DNA from: Megachile rotundata
Lineage: Eukaryota; Arthropoda; Insecta; Hymenoptera; Megachilidae
Reading direction: 5' to 3'
DNA length: 64,000 bases
NCBI RefSeq assembly: GCF_050947335.1
Contig: NW_027474128.1
Span: 1-64,000 of the forward strand
The position numbers and the translations under genes are program-made. Below, one piece after another: positions 10,922-23,167 of this stretch. Within the stretch, counting starts at the first letter, position 1. Every line of letters begins with the position of its first letter. Under the pieces are notes generated by a model that made no database searches, was not told the origin of the DNA, and saw only the letters and a program-made list of their open reading frames with translations.

Positions 10922-12403
10922 AGATTGATAATAGTGAGTGTAATAAGTGTAGTAATTGTCGTTCTATCGAACATATGAGCATAATATGGCTAATAATATG
11001 TGTTAGGTTGATAATAATAAGAGTAATGGGTATAGTAATTGTCGTACTATCGATCATATAAGGATAATATGGTTAATAATATGAGTTAGATTGATAATAA
11101 TAAGAGTAATGAGTATAGTAATTGTCGTCCTATCGATCATATAAGCATAATATGGCTAATAATATGAGTTAGATTGATAACAATAAGAGTAATAAGCATA
11201 GTAATTGTCGTTCTATCGATCATATCTGCATAATATGGTTAATAACATGAATTAAATTGATAATAGTGAGTGTAATAAGTGTAGTAATTGTCGTTCTATC
11301 GATCATATCTTCATAATATGGGTAATAATATGAGTTAGATTGATTAAAGTCAGTGTAATAAGTATAGTAATTGTCGTTCTATCGATCATATCTTCATAAT
11401 ATGGTTAATAATATGAGTTAGATTGATTAAAGTGAGTGTAATAAGGATAGTAATTGTCGTTCTATCGATCATATAAGCGTAATATGGCTAATAATATGAG
11501 TTAGATTGATAATAATAAAAGTGGTAAGTATAGTACTTGTCGTTCTATCGATCATATAAACACAATATGGCTAATAATATGAGTTAGATTGATAATAGTA
11601 AGAGTAATGAGTATAGTAATTGTCGTTCTATCGGTCATATAACCATAATATGGCTAATAATACGAGTTAGATTGATAATAGTGAGTGTAATAAGTGTAGT
11701 AATTGTCGTTCTATCGATCATATGAGCATAATATGGCTAATAATATGAGTTAGGTTGATAATAATAAGAGTAATAAGCATAGTAATTGTCGTTCTATCGG
11801 TCATATAACCATAATATGGCTAATAATATGAGTTAGATTGATAACAGTGAGTGTAATAAGTGTAGTAATTGTCGTTCTATCGATCATATAAGCATAATAT
11901 GGCTAGTAATATGAGTTAGATTAATAATAATAAGAGTAATGAGTATAGTAATTGTCGTCCTATCGATCATATAAGCATAATATGGCTAATAATATGAGTT
12001 AGATTGATAATAATAAAAGTGGTAAGTATAGTACTTGTCGTTCTATCGATCATATAAACACAATATGGCCAATAATATGAGTTAGATTGATAATAATAAG
12101 AGTAATGAGTATAGTAATTGTCGTCCTATCGATCATATAAGCATAATATGGCTAATAATATGAGTTAGATTGATAATAATAAGAGTAATAAGCATAGTAA
12201 TTGTCGTTCTATCGGTCATATAACCATAATATGGCTAATAATATGAGTTACATTGATAACAGTGAGTGTAATAAGTGTAGTAATTGTCGTTCTATCGATC
12301 ATATAAGCATAATATGAGTTAGATTAATAATAATAAGAGTAATCAGTATAGTATTTGTCGTTCTATCGATCATATCTGCATAATATGATTAATAACATGA
12401 ATT
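10922..12403 (+). repeat. HOR unit U4 (18 monomers, 1482 bp)
   Basis: It has the same 27-monomer loss as U3 plus a further loss of 8 monomers. After the C-type monomer equivalent to 665-747 it continues with the monomer equivalent to 1412. The two flanking F-C pairs in U1 are 664 bp apart, exactly the missing length. It has A at 10971 (CGAACATATG) and shares TGTGTTAGG (10999) with U5. Confidence 0.9.
12250..12320 (+). repeat. 71-bp monomer with 12-bp deletion (in U4)
   Basis: Same deletion in the same place of the unit, retained although U4 has lost 35 other monomers. Confidence 0.95.
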
Positions 12404-14549
12404 AGATTGATAATAGTGAGTGTAATAAGTGTAGTAATTGTCGTTCTATCGATCATATGAGCATAATATGGCTAATAATATGTGTTAGGTTGATAATAAT
12501 AAGAGTAATGGGTATAGTAATTGTCGTACTATCGATCATATAAGGATAATATGGTTAATAATATGAGTTAGATTGATAATAATAAGAGTAATGAGTATAG
12601 TAATTGTCGTCCTATCGATCATATAAGCATAATATGGCTAATAATATGAGTTAGATTGATAACAATAAGAGTAATAAGCATAGTAATTGTCGTTCTATCG
12701 ATCATATCTGCATAATATGGTTAATAACATGAATTAAATTGATAATAGTGAGTGTAATAAGTGTAGTAATTGTCGTTCTATCGATCATATCTTCATAATA
12801 TGGGTAATAATATGAGTTAGATTGATTAAAGTCAGTGTAATAAGTATAGTAATTGTCGTTCTATCGATCATATCTTCATAATATGGTTAATAATATGAGT
12901 TAGATTGATTAAAGTGAGTGTAATAAGGATAGTAATTGTCGTTCTATCGATCATATAAGCGTAATATGGCTAATAATATGAGTTAGATTGATAATAATAA
13001 AAGTGGTAAGTATAGTACTTGTCGTTCTATCGATCATATAAACACAATATGGCTAATAATATGAGTTAGATTGATAATAGTAAGAGTAATGAGTATAGTA
13101 ATTGTCGTTCTATCGGTCATATAACCATAATATGGCTAATAATACGAGTTAGATTGATAACAGTGAGTGTAATAAGTGTAGTAATTGTCGTTCTATCGAT
13201 CATATAAGCATAATATGGCTAATAATATGAGTTAGATTAATAATAATAAGAGTAATCAGTATAGTATTTGTCGTTCTATCGATCATATCTGCATAATATG
13301 GTTAATAACATGAATTAGAGTAATAATAATAAGAGTAATCAGTATAGTAACTGTCGTTCTATCGATCATATCTTCATAATATGGTTAATAATATGAGTTA
13401 GATTGATTAAACTGAGTGTAATAAGTGTAGTAATTGTCGTTCTATCGATCATATAAGCATAATATGGCTAATAATATGAGTTAGATTAATAATAATAAGA
13501 GTAATCAGTATAGTATTTGTCGTTCTATCGATCATATCTGCATAATATGATTAATAACATGAATTAGATTGATAATAGTGAGTGTAATAAGTGTAGTAAT
13601 TGTCGTTCTATCGATCATATGAGCATAATATGGCTAATAATATGAGTTAGATTGATAATAATAAAAGTGGTAAGTATAGTACTTGTCGTTCTATCGATCA
13701 TATAAACACAATATGGCTAATAATATGAGTTAGATTGATAATAGTAAGAGTAATGAGTATAGTAATTGTCGTTCTATCGGTCATATAACCATAATATGGC
13801 TAATAATACGAGTTAGATTGATAATAGTGAGTGTAATAAGTGTAGTAATTGTCGTTCTATCGATCATATGAGCATAATATGGCTAATAATATGAGTTAGG
13901 TTGATAATAATAAGAGTAATAAGCATAGTAATTGTCGTTCTATCGGTCATATAACCATAATATGGCTAATAATATGAGTTAGATTGATAACAGTGAGTGT
14001 AATAAGTGTAGTAATTGTCGTTCTATCGATCATATAAGCATAATATGGCTAGTAATATGAGTTAGATTAATAATAATAAGAGTAATGAGTATAGTAATTG
14101 TCGTCCTATCGATCATATAAGCATAATATGGCTAATAATATGAGTTAGATTGATAATAATAAAAGTGGTAAGTATAGTACTTGTCGTTCTATCGATCATA
14201 TAAACACAATATGGCCAATAATATGAGTTAGATTGATAATAATAAGAGTAATGAGTATAGTAATTGTCGTCCTATCGATCATATAAGCATAATATGGCTA
14301 ATAATATGAGTTAGATTGATAATAATAAGAGTAATAAGCATAGTAATTGTCGTTCTATCGGTCATATAACCATAATATGGCTAATAATATGAGTTACATT
14401 GATAACAGTGAGTGTAATAAGTGTAGTAATTGTCGTTCTATCGATCATATAAGCATAATATGAGTTAGATTAATAATAATAAGAGTAATCAGTATAGTAT
14501 TTGTCGTTCTATCGATCATATCTGCATAATATGATTAATAACATGAATT
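12404..14549 (+). repeat. HOR unit U5 (26 monomers, 2146 bp)
   Basis: It has the same layout and length as U3. It shares with U4 the variant TGTGTTAGG near its start (12481), absent from U1-U3 and U6, which ties U4 and U5 together as close relatives. Confidence 0.9.
14396..14466 (+). repeat. 71-bp monomer with 12-bp deletion (in U5)
   Basis: Same deletion, second to last monomer of the unit. Confidence 0.95.
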
Positions 14550-17288
14550 AGATTGATAATAGTGAGTGTAATAAGTGTAGTAATTGTCGTTCTATCGATC
14601 ATATGAGCATAATATGGCTAATAATATGAGTTAGGTTGATAATAATAAGAGTAATGGGTATAGTAATTGTCGTACTATCGATCATATAAGGATAATATGG
14701 TTAATAATATGAGTTAGATTGATAATAATAAGAGTAATGAGTATAGTAATTGTCGTCCTATCGATCATATAAGCATAATATGGCTAATAATATGAGTTAG
14801 ATTGATAACAATAAGAGTAATAAGCATAGTAATTGTCGTTCTATCGATCATATCTGCATAATATGGTTAATAACATGAATTAAATTGATAATAGTGAGTG
14901 TAATAAGTGTAGTAATTGTCGTTCTATCGATCATATCTTCATAATATGGGTAATAATATGAGTTAGATTGATTAAAGTCAGTGTAATAAGTATAGTAATT
15001 GTCGTTCTATCGATCATATCTTCATAATATGGTTAATAATATGAGTTAGATTGATTAAAGTGAGTGTAATAAGGATAGTAATTGTCGTTCTATCGATCAT
15101 ATAAGCGTAATATGGCTAATAATATGAGTTAGATTGATAATAATAAAAGTGGTAAGTATAGTACTTGTCGTTCTATCGATCATATAAACACAATATGGCT
15201 AATAATATGAGTTAGATTGATAATAGTAAGAGTAATGAGTATAGTAATTGTCGTTCTATCGGTCATATAACCATAATATGGCTAATAATACGAGTTAGAT
15301 TGATAAGAGTGAGTGTAATAAGTGTAGTAATTGTCGTTCTATCGATCATATAAGCATAATATGGCTAATAATATGAGTTAGATTAATAATAATAAGAGTA
15401 ATCAGTATAGTATTTGTCGTTCTATCGATCATATCTGCATAATATGGTTAATAACATGAATTAGAGTAATAATAATAAGAGTAATCAGTATAGTAACTGT
15501 CGTTCTATCGATCATATCTTCATAATATGGTTAATAATATGAGTTAGATTGATTAAACTGAGTGTAATAAGTGTAGTAATTGTCGTTCTATCGATCATAT
15601 AAGCATAATATGGCTAATAATATGAGTTAGATTAATAATAATAAGAGTAATCAGTATAGTATTTGTCGTTCTATCGATCATATCTGCATAATATGATTAA
15701 TAACATGAATTAGATTGATAATAGTGAGTGTAATAAGTGTAGTAATTGTCGTTCTATCGATCATATGAGCATAATATGGCTAATAATATGAGTTAGATTG
15801 ATAATAATAAAAGTGGTAAGTATAGTACTTGTCGTTCTATCGATCATATAAACACAATATGGCTAATAATATGAGTTAGATTGATAATAGTAAGAGTAAT
15901 GAGTATAGTAATTGTCGTTCTATCGGTCATATAACCATAATATGGCTAATAATACGAGTTAGATTGATAATAGTGAGTGTAATAAGTGTAGTAATTGTCG
16001 TTCTATCGATCATATGAGCATAATATGGCTAATAATATGAGTTAGGTTGATAATAATAAGAGTAATAAGCATAGTAATTGTCGTTCTATCGGTCATATAA
16101 CCATAATATGGCTAATAATATGAGTTAGATTGATAACAGTGAGTGTAATAAGTGTAGTAATTGTCGTTCTATCGATCATATAAGCATAATATGGCTAGTA
16201 ATATGAGTTAGATTAATAATAATAAGAGTAATGAGTATAGTAATTGTCGTCCTATCGATCATATAAGCATAATATGGCTAATAATATGAGTTAGATTGAT
16301 AATAATAAGAGTAATAAGTATAGTAATTGTCGTTCTATCGGTCATATAACCATAATATGGCCAATAATACGAGTTAGATTGATAACAGTGAGTGTAATAA
16401 GTGTAGTAATTGTCGTTCTATCGATCATATAAGCATAATATGGCTAATAGTATGAGTTAGATTAATAAAAATAAGAGTAATCAGTATAGTATTTGTCGTT
16501 CTATCGATCATATCTGCATAATATGATTAATAACATGAATTAGATTGATAATAGTGAGTGTAATAAGTTTAGTTATTGTCGTTCTATCGATCATATGAGC
16601 ATAATATGGCTAATAATATGAGTTAGATTGATAATAATAAGAGTAATAAATATAGTAATTGTCGTTCTATCGGTCATATAACCATAATATGGCCAATAAT
16701 ACGAGTTAGATTGATAACAGTGAGTGTAATAAGTGTAGTAATTCTCGTTCTATCGATCGTATAAGCATAATATGGCTAATAATATGAGTTAGATTAATAA
16801 TAATAAGAGTAATCAGTATAGTATTTGTGGTTCTATCGATCATATCTGCATAATATGGTTAATAACATGAATTAGAGTAATAATAATAAGAGTAATCAGT
16901 ATAGTGACTGTCGTTCTATCGATCATATCTTCATAATATGGTTAATAATATGAGTTAGATTGATTAAACTGAGTGTAATAAGTGTAGTAATTGTCGTTCT
17001 ATCGATCATATAAGCATAATATGGCTAATAATATGAGTTAGATTAATAATAATAAGAGTAATCAGTATAGTATTTGTCGTTCTATCGATCATATCTGCAT
17101 AATATGATTAATAACATGAATTAGATTGATAATAGTGAGTGTAATAAGTGTAGTAATTGTCGTTCTATCGATCATATGAGCATAATATGGCTAATAATAT
17201 GAGTTAAATTGATAAGAATAAGTGTAATAAGTATAGTAATTGTCGTCCTATCGATCATATAAGCGTAATATGGCTAATAATATGAGTT

Positions 17289-17952
17289 AGATTGATAATA
17301 ATAAGAGTAATGAGTATAGTAATTGTCGTCCTATCGATCATATAAGCATAATATGGCTAATAATATGAGTTAGATTGATAATAATAAGAGTAATAAGTAT
17401 AGTAATTGTCGTTCTATCGGTCATATAACCATAATATGGCCAATAATACGAGTTAGATTGATAACAGTGAGTGTAATAAGTGTAGTAATTGTCGTTCTAT
17501 CGATCATATGAGCATAATATGGCTAGTAATATGAGTTAGATTAATAATAATAAGAGTAATGAGTATAGTAATTGTCGTCCTATCGATCATATAAGCATAA
17601 TATGGCTAATAATATGAGTTAGATTGATAATAATAAGAGTAATAAGTATAGTAATTGTCGTTCTATCGGTCATATAACCATAATATGGCCAATAATACGA
17701 GTTAGATTGATAACAGTGAGTGTAATAAGTGTAGTAATTGTCGTTCTATCGATCATATAAGCATAATATGGCTAATAATATGAGTTAGATTAATAAAAAT
17801 AAGAGTAATCAGTATAGTATTTGTCGTTCTATCGATCATATCTGCATAATATGATTAATAACATGAATTAGATTGATAATAGTGAGTGTAATAAGTGTAG
17901 TTATTGTCGTTCTATCGATCATATGAGCATAATATGGCTAATAATATGAGTT
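17289..17952 (+). repeat. 8-monomer insertion inside U6
   Basis: It is 664 bp in exact monomer phase, absent from U1 and U2. It contains two rounds of the series GTCGTCC, CGGTC/AACC, GATAACAGTG and ends with a CAGTATAG monomer and a GTTATTG monomer. It looks like a partial duplication of the neighbouring stretch of the same unit. Confidence 0.8.
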
Positions 17953-19446
17953 AGGTTGATAATAATAAGAGTAATGGTTATAGTAATTGTCGTCCTATCG
18001 ATCATATAAGCATAATATGGCTAATAATATGAGTTAGATTGATAATAATAAGAGTAATAAGCATAGTAATTGTCGTTCTATCGGTCATATAACCATAATA
18101 TGGCTAATAATATGAGTTAGATTGATAACAGTGAGTGTAATAAGTGTAGTAATTGTCGTTCTATCGATCATATAAGCATAATATGGCTAATAATATGAGT
18201 TAGATTAATAATAATAAGAGTAATCAGTATAGTATTTGTCGTTCTATCGATCATATCTGCATAATATGGTTAATAACATGAATTAGATTGATAATAGTGG
18301 GTGTAATAAGTGTAGTAATTGTCGTTCTATCGATCATATGAGCATAATATGGCTAATAATATGAGTTAGATTGATAATAATAAGAGTAATGAGTATAGTA
18401 ATTGTCGTCCTATCGATCATATAAGCATAATATGGCTAATAATATGAGTTAGATTGATAATAATAAGAGTAATAAGTATAGTAATTGTCGCTCTATCGGT
18501 CATATAACCATAATATGGCTAATAATACGAGTTAGATTGATAACAGTGAGTGTAATAAGTGTAGTAATTGTCGTTCCATCGATCATATAAGCATAATATG
18601 GCTAATAATATGAGTTAGGTTGATAATAATAAGAGTAATAAGTATATTATTTGTCGTTATACCGATCATATAAGCATAATATGGCTAACAATATGAGTTA
18701 GATTGATAACAATAAGAGTAATAAGTATAGTAATTGTCGTTCTATCGATCATATCTTCATAATATGGTTAATAATATGAGTTAGATTGGTAATAATAAGA
18801 GTAATTAGTATAGTAATTGTCGAACTATCGATCATATGAGCATAATATGGCTAATAATATGAGTTAGATTGATAATAATAAGAGTAATAAATATAGTAAT
18901 TGTCGTTCTATCGGTCATATAACCACAATATGGCTAATAATATGAGTTAGATTGATAATAATAAAAGTGGTAAGTATAGTACTTGTCGTTCTATCGATCA
19001 TATAAACAGAATATTGCTAATAATATGAGTTAGATTGATAATAGCAAGAGTAATGAGTATAGTAATTGTCATACTATCGATCATATAAGCATAATATGTC
19101 TATTAATATGAGTTAGAATGATAATAATAAGAGTAATGAGTATAGTAATTGTCGTACTATCGATCATATAAGCATAATATGGATAATAATATGAGTTAGA
19201 TTGATAATAATAAAAGTGGTAAGTATAGTACTTGTCGTTCTATCGATCATATAAACACAATATGGCCAATAATATGAGTTAGATTGATAATAATAAGAGT
19301 AATGAGTATAGTAATTGTCGTCCTATCGATCATATAAGCATAATATGGCTAATAATATGAGTTAGATTGATAATAATAAGAGTAATAAGCATAGTAATTG
19401 TCGTTCTATCGGTCATATAACCATAATATGGCTAATAATATGAGTT

Positions 19447-19517
19447 ACATTGATAACAGTGAGTGTAATAAGTGTAGTAATTGTCGTTCTATCGATCATA
19501 TAAGCATAATATGAGTT
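19447..19517 (+). repeat. 71-bp monomer with 12-bp deletion (in U6)
   Basis: Same deletion. It is the last copy in the left part; U7 to U11 have none. Confidence 0.95.
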
Positions 19518-19600
19518 AGATTAATAATAATAAGAGTAATCAGTATAGTATTTGTCGTTCTATCGATCATATCTGCATAATATGATTAATAACATGAATT

Positions 19601-20845
19601 AGATTGATAATAGTGAGTGTAATAAGTGTAGTAATTGTCGTTCTATCGATCATATGAGCATAATATGGCTAATAATATGAGTTAGGTTGATAACAATAAG
19701 AGTAATGAGTATAGTAATTGTCGTCCTATCGATCATATAAGCATAATATGGCTAATAATATGAGTTAGATTGATAACAATAAGAGTAATAAGCATAGTAA
19801 TTGTCGTTCTATCGATCATATCTGCATAATATGGTTAATAACATGAATTAAATTGATAATAGTGAGTGTAATAAGTGTAGTAATTGTCGTTCTATCGATC
19901 ATATCTTCATAATATGGGTAATAATATGAGTTAGATTGATTAAAGTCAGTGTAATAAGTATAGTAATTGTCGTTCTATCGATCATATCTTCATAATATGG
20001 TTAATAATATGAGTTAGATTGATTAAAGTGAGTGTAATAAGGATAGTAATTGTCGTTCTATCGATCATATAAGCGTAATATGGCTAATAATATGAGTTAG
20101 ATTGATAATAATAAAAGTGGTAAGTATAGTACTTGTCGTTCTATCGATCATATAAACACAATATGGCTAATAATATGAGTTAGATTGATAATAGTAAGAG
20201 TAATGAGTATAGTAATTGTCGTTCTATCGGTCATATAACCATAATATGGCTAATAATACGAGTTAGATTGATAACAGTGAGTGTAATAAGTGTAGTAATT
20301 GTCGTTCTATCGATCATATAAGCGTAATATAGCTAATAATATGAGTTAGATTAATAATAATAAGAGTAATCAGTATAGCATTTGTCGTTCTATCGATCAT
20401 ATCTGCATAATATGGTTAATAACATGAATTAGATTGATAATAGTGAGTGTAATAAGTGTAGTAATTGTCGTTCTATCGATCATATAAGCATAATATGGCT
20501 TATAATATGAGTTAGATTGATAAGAATAAGAGTAATGAGTATAGTAATTGTCATACTATCGATCATATAAGCATAATATGGCTAATAATATGAGTTAGAT
20601 TGATAATAATAAGAGTAATAAGCATAGTAATTGTCGTTCTATCGATCATATCTTCATAATATGGTTAATAATATGAGTTAGATTGATTAAACTGAGTGTA
20701 ATAAGTGTAGTAATTGTCGTTCTATCGATCATATAAGCATAATATGGCTAATAATATGAGTTAGATTAATAATAATAAGAGTAATCAGTATAGTATTTGT
20801 CGTTCTATCGATCATATCTGCATAATATGATTAATAACATGAATT
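19601..20845 (+). repeat. HOR derivative U7 (15 monomers, 1245 bp)
   Basis: It starts like U1 but the second monomer (19684) combines AGGTTG with GATAACAATAAG and GAGTATAG, and one monomer is lost. It then follows U1 250-830 before switching at about 20320 to monomers with GCGTAATATAGC and CAGTATAGCATTTG, which are typical of U8 and U9. Confidence 0.8.
19684..19766 (+). repeat. Hybrid monomer in U7
   Basis: AGGTTG is joined to GATAACAATAAG and GAGTATAG/GTCGTCC. In U1 these features belong to three separate consecutive monomers (84, 250 and 167), so this monomer marks the loss of one monomer. Confidence 0.75.
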
Positions 20846-21190
20846 AGATTGATAATAGTGAGTGTAATAAGTGTAGTAATTGTCGTGCTATTGATCATAT
20901 GAGCATAATATGGCTAATAATATGAGTTAGGTTGATAATAATAAGAGTAATGGGTATAGTAATTGTCGTACTATCGATCATATAAGGATAATATGGCTAA
21001 TAATATGAGTAAGATTGATAATAATAAGAGTAATGAGTATAGTAATTGTCGTCCTATCGATCATATAAGCATAATATGGCTAATAATATGAGTTAGATTG
21101 ATAATAATAAGAGTAATAAGTATAGTAATTGTCGTTCTATCGGTCATATAACCATAATATGGCTAATAATACGAGTTAGATTGATAACAG

Positions 21191-21200
21191 TGAGTGTTAA
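21191..21200 (+). other. 2-bp deletion in U8
   Basis: TGAGTGTTAA replaces the usual TGAGTGTAATAA. The same deletion occurs one unit later at about 23519, so it was duplicated with the unit; the distant copy near 54010 does not have it. Confidence 0.9.
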
Positions 21201-22088
21201 GTGTAGTAATTGTCGTTCTATCGATCATATAAGCGTAATATGGCTAATAATATGAGTTAGATTAATAATAATAAGAGGAATCAGTATAGCATTTGTCGTT
21301 CTATCGATCATATCTGCATAATATGGTTAATAACATGAATTAGATTGATAATAGTGAGTGTAATAAGTGTAGTAATTGTCGTTCTATCGATCATATAAGC
21401 ATAATATGGCTTATAATATGAGTTAGATTGATAAGAATAAGAGTAATGAGTATAGTAATTGTCATACTATCGATCATATAAGCATAATATGTCTAATAAT
21501 ATGAGTTAGAATGATAATAATAAGAGTAATGAGTATAGTAATTGTCGTACTATCGATCATATAAGGATAATATGGCTAATAATATGAGTTAGATTGATAA
21601 TAATAAGAGTAATGAGTATAGTAATTGTCGTCCTATCGATCATATAAGCATAATATGGATAATAATATGAGTTAGATTGATAATAATAAGAGTAATAAGC
21701 ATAGTAATTGTCGTTCTATCGATCATATAAGCATAATATGGCTAATAATATGAGTTAGATTGATAAGAATAAGAGTAATAAGTATAGTAATTGTCGTTCT
21801 ATCGTTCATATAAGCGTAATATGGCTAATAATATGAGTTAGATTGATAATAATAAAAGTGGTAAGTATAGTACTTGTCGTTCTATCGATCATATAAACAC
21901 AATATGGCTAATAATATGAGTTAGATTGATAATAGTAAGAGTAATGAGTATAGTAATTGTCATACTATCGATCATATAAGCATAATATGTCTAATAATAT
22001 GAGTTAGAATGATAATAATAAGAGTAATGAGTATAGTAATTGTCGTACTATCGATCATATAAGCATAATATGGATAATAATATGAGTT

Positions 22089-22171
22089 AGATTGATAATA
22101 ATAAGAGTAATAAGTATAGTAATTGTCGTTCTATCGATCATATAAGCATAATATGGCTAATAATATGAGTT
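22089..22171 (+). repeat. Canonical monomer (exact consensus copy)
   Basis: This copy matches the commonest base at every position as judged by eye and serves as the reference. Landmarks by monomer position: AGATTGATAATAATAAGAGT at 1-20, AATAAGTATA at 21-30, GTAATTGTCG at 31-40, TTCTATCGAT at 41-50, CATATAAGCA at 51-60, and ATAATATG at 60-67 and again at 72-79. It has two CpG sites (39-40 and 47-48) and one ATCGAT site (45-50). Its G+C content is 20 of 83. Confidence 0.9.
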
Positions 22172-23167
22172 AGATTGATAATAATAAGAGTAATGAGTAT
22201 AGTAATTGTCGTCCTATCGATCATATAGGCATAATATGGCTAATAATATGAGTTAGATTGATAATAATAAGAGTAATAAGTATAGTAATTGTCGTTCTAT
22301 CGGTCATATAACCATAATATGGCTAATAATACGAGTTAGATTGATAACAGTGAGTGTAATAAGTGTAGTAATTGTCGTTCTATCGATCATATAAGCGTAA
22401 TATGGCTAATAATATGAGTTAGATTAATAATAATAAGAGTAATCAGTATAGCATTTGTCGTTCTATCGATCATATCTGCATAATATGGTTAATAACATGA
22501 ATTAGATTGATAATAGTGAGTGTAATAAGTGTAGTAATTGTCGTTCTATCGATCATATAAGCATAATATGGCTTATAATATGAGTTAGATTGATAAGAAT
22601 AAGAGTAATGAGTATAGTAATTGTCATACTATCGATCATATAAGCATAATATGTCTAATAATATGAGTTAGAATGATAATAATAAGAGTAATGAGTATAG
22701 TAATTGTCGTACTATCGATCATATAAGCATAATATGGATAATAATATGAGTTAGATTGATAATAATAAAAGTGGTAAGTATAGTACTTGTCGTTCTATCG
22801 ATTATATAAACACAATATGGCCAATAATATGAGTTAGATTGATAATAATAAGAGTAATGAGTATAGTAATTGTCGTCCTATCGATCATATAAACATAATA
22901 TGGCTAATAATATGAGTTAGATTGATAATAATAAGAGTAATAAGCATAGTAATTGTCGTTCTATCGATCATATCTTCATAATATGGTTAATAATATGAGT
23001 TAGATTGATTAAACTGAGTGTAATAAGTGTAGTAATTGTCGTTCTATCGATCATATAAGCATAATATGGCTAATAATATGAGTTAGATTAATAATAATAA
23101 GAGTAATCAGTATAGTATTTGTCGTTCTATCGATCATATCTGCATAATATGATTAATAACATGAATT

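Larger units (their letters stand above)
14550..19600 (+). repeat. HOR unit U6 (61 monomers, 5051 bp)
   Basis: It follows the full 53-monomer layout but carries 8 extra monomers (664 bp) at 17289-17952, between the equivalents of U1 2657-2739 and 2740. The extra block is built from AGATTAATAAT, CGGTC/AACC and GATAACAGTG monomers like those at 16211-16625. Private changes include AGAGTG at about 15306 and GCAAGAG at about 19044. Confidence 0.88.
20846..23167 (+). repeat. Unit U8 (28 monomers, 2322 bp)
   Basis: It opens with a B-type monomer carrying GTCGTGCTATTGATC. The same marker opens U9 at 23168 and recurs at 53662. A 2-bp deletion (GTGTTAAGTG) at about 21197 accounts for 2322 instead of 2324 bp. 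A CAGTATAGCATTTG monomer recurs inside it 14 monomers apart (21288 and 22450). Confidence 0.88.

Noticed and set aside
22141..22147. TATA box (TATAAG) and a promoter in each monomer
   Set aside because: The motif is expected often in sequence with 76% A+T, it sits at a variable position (AAGC is replaced in many subtypes), and no initiator or transcript evidence is available.
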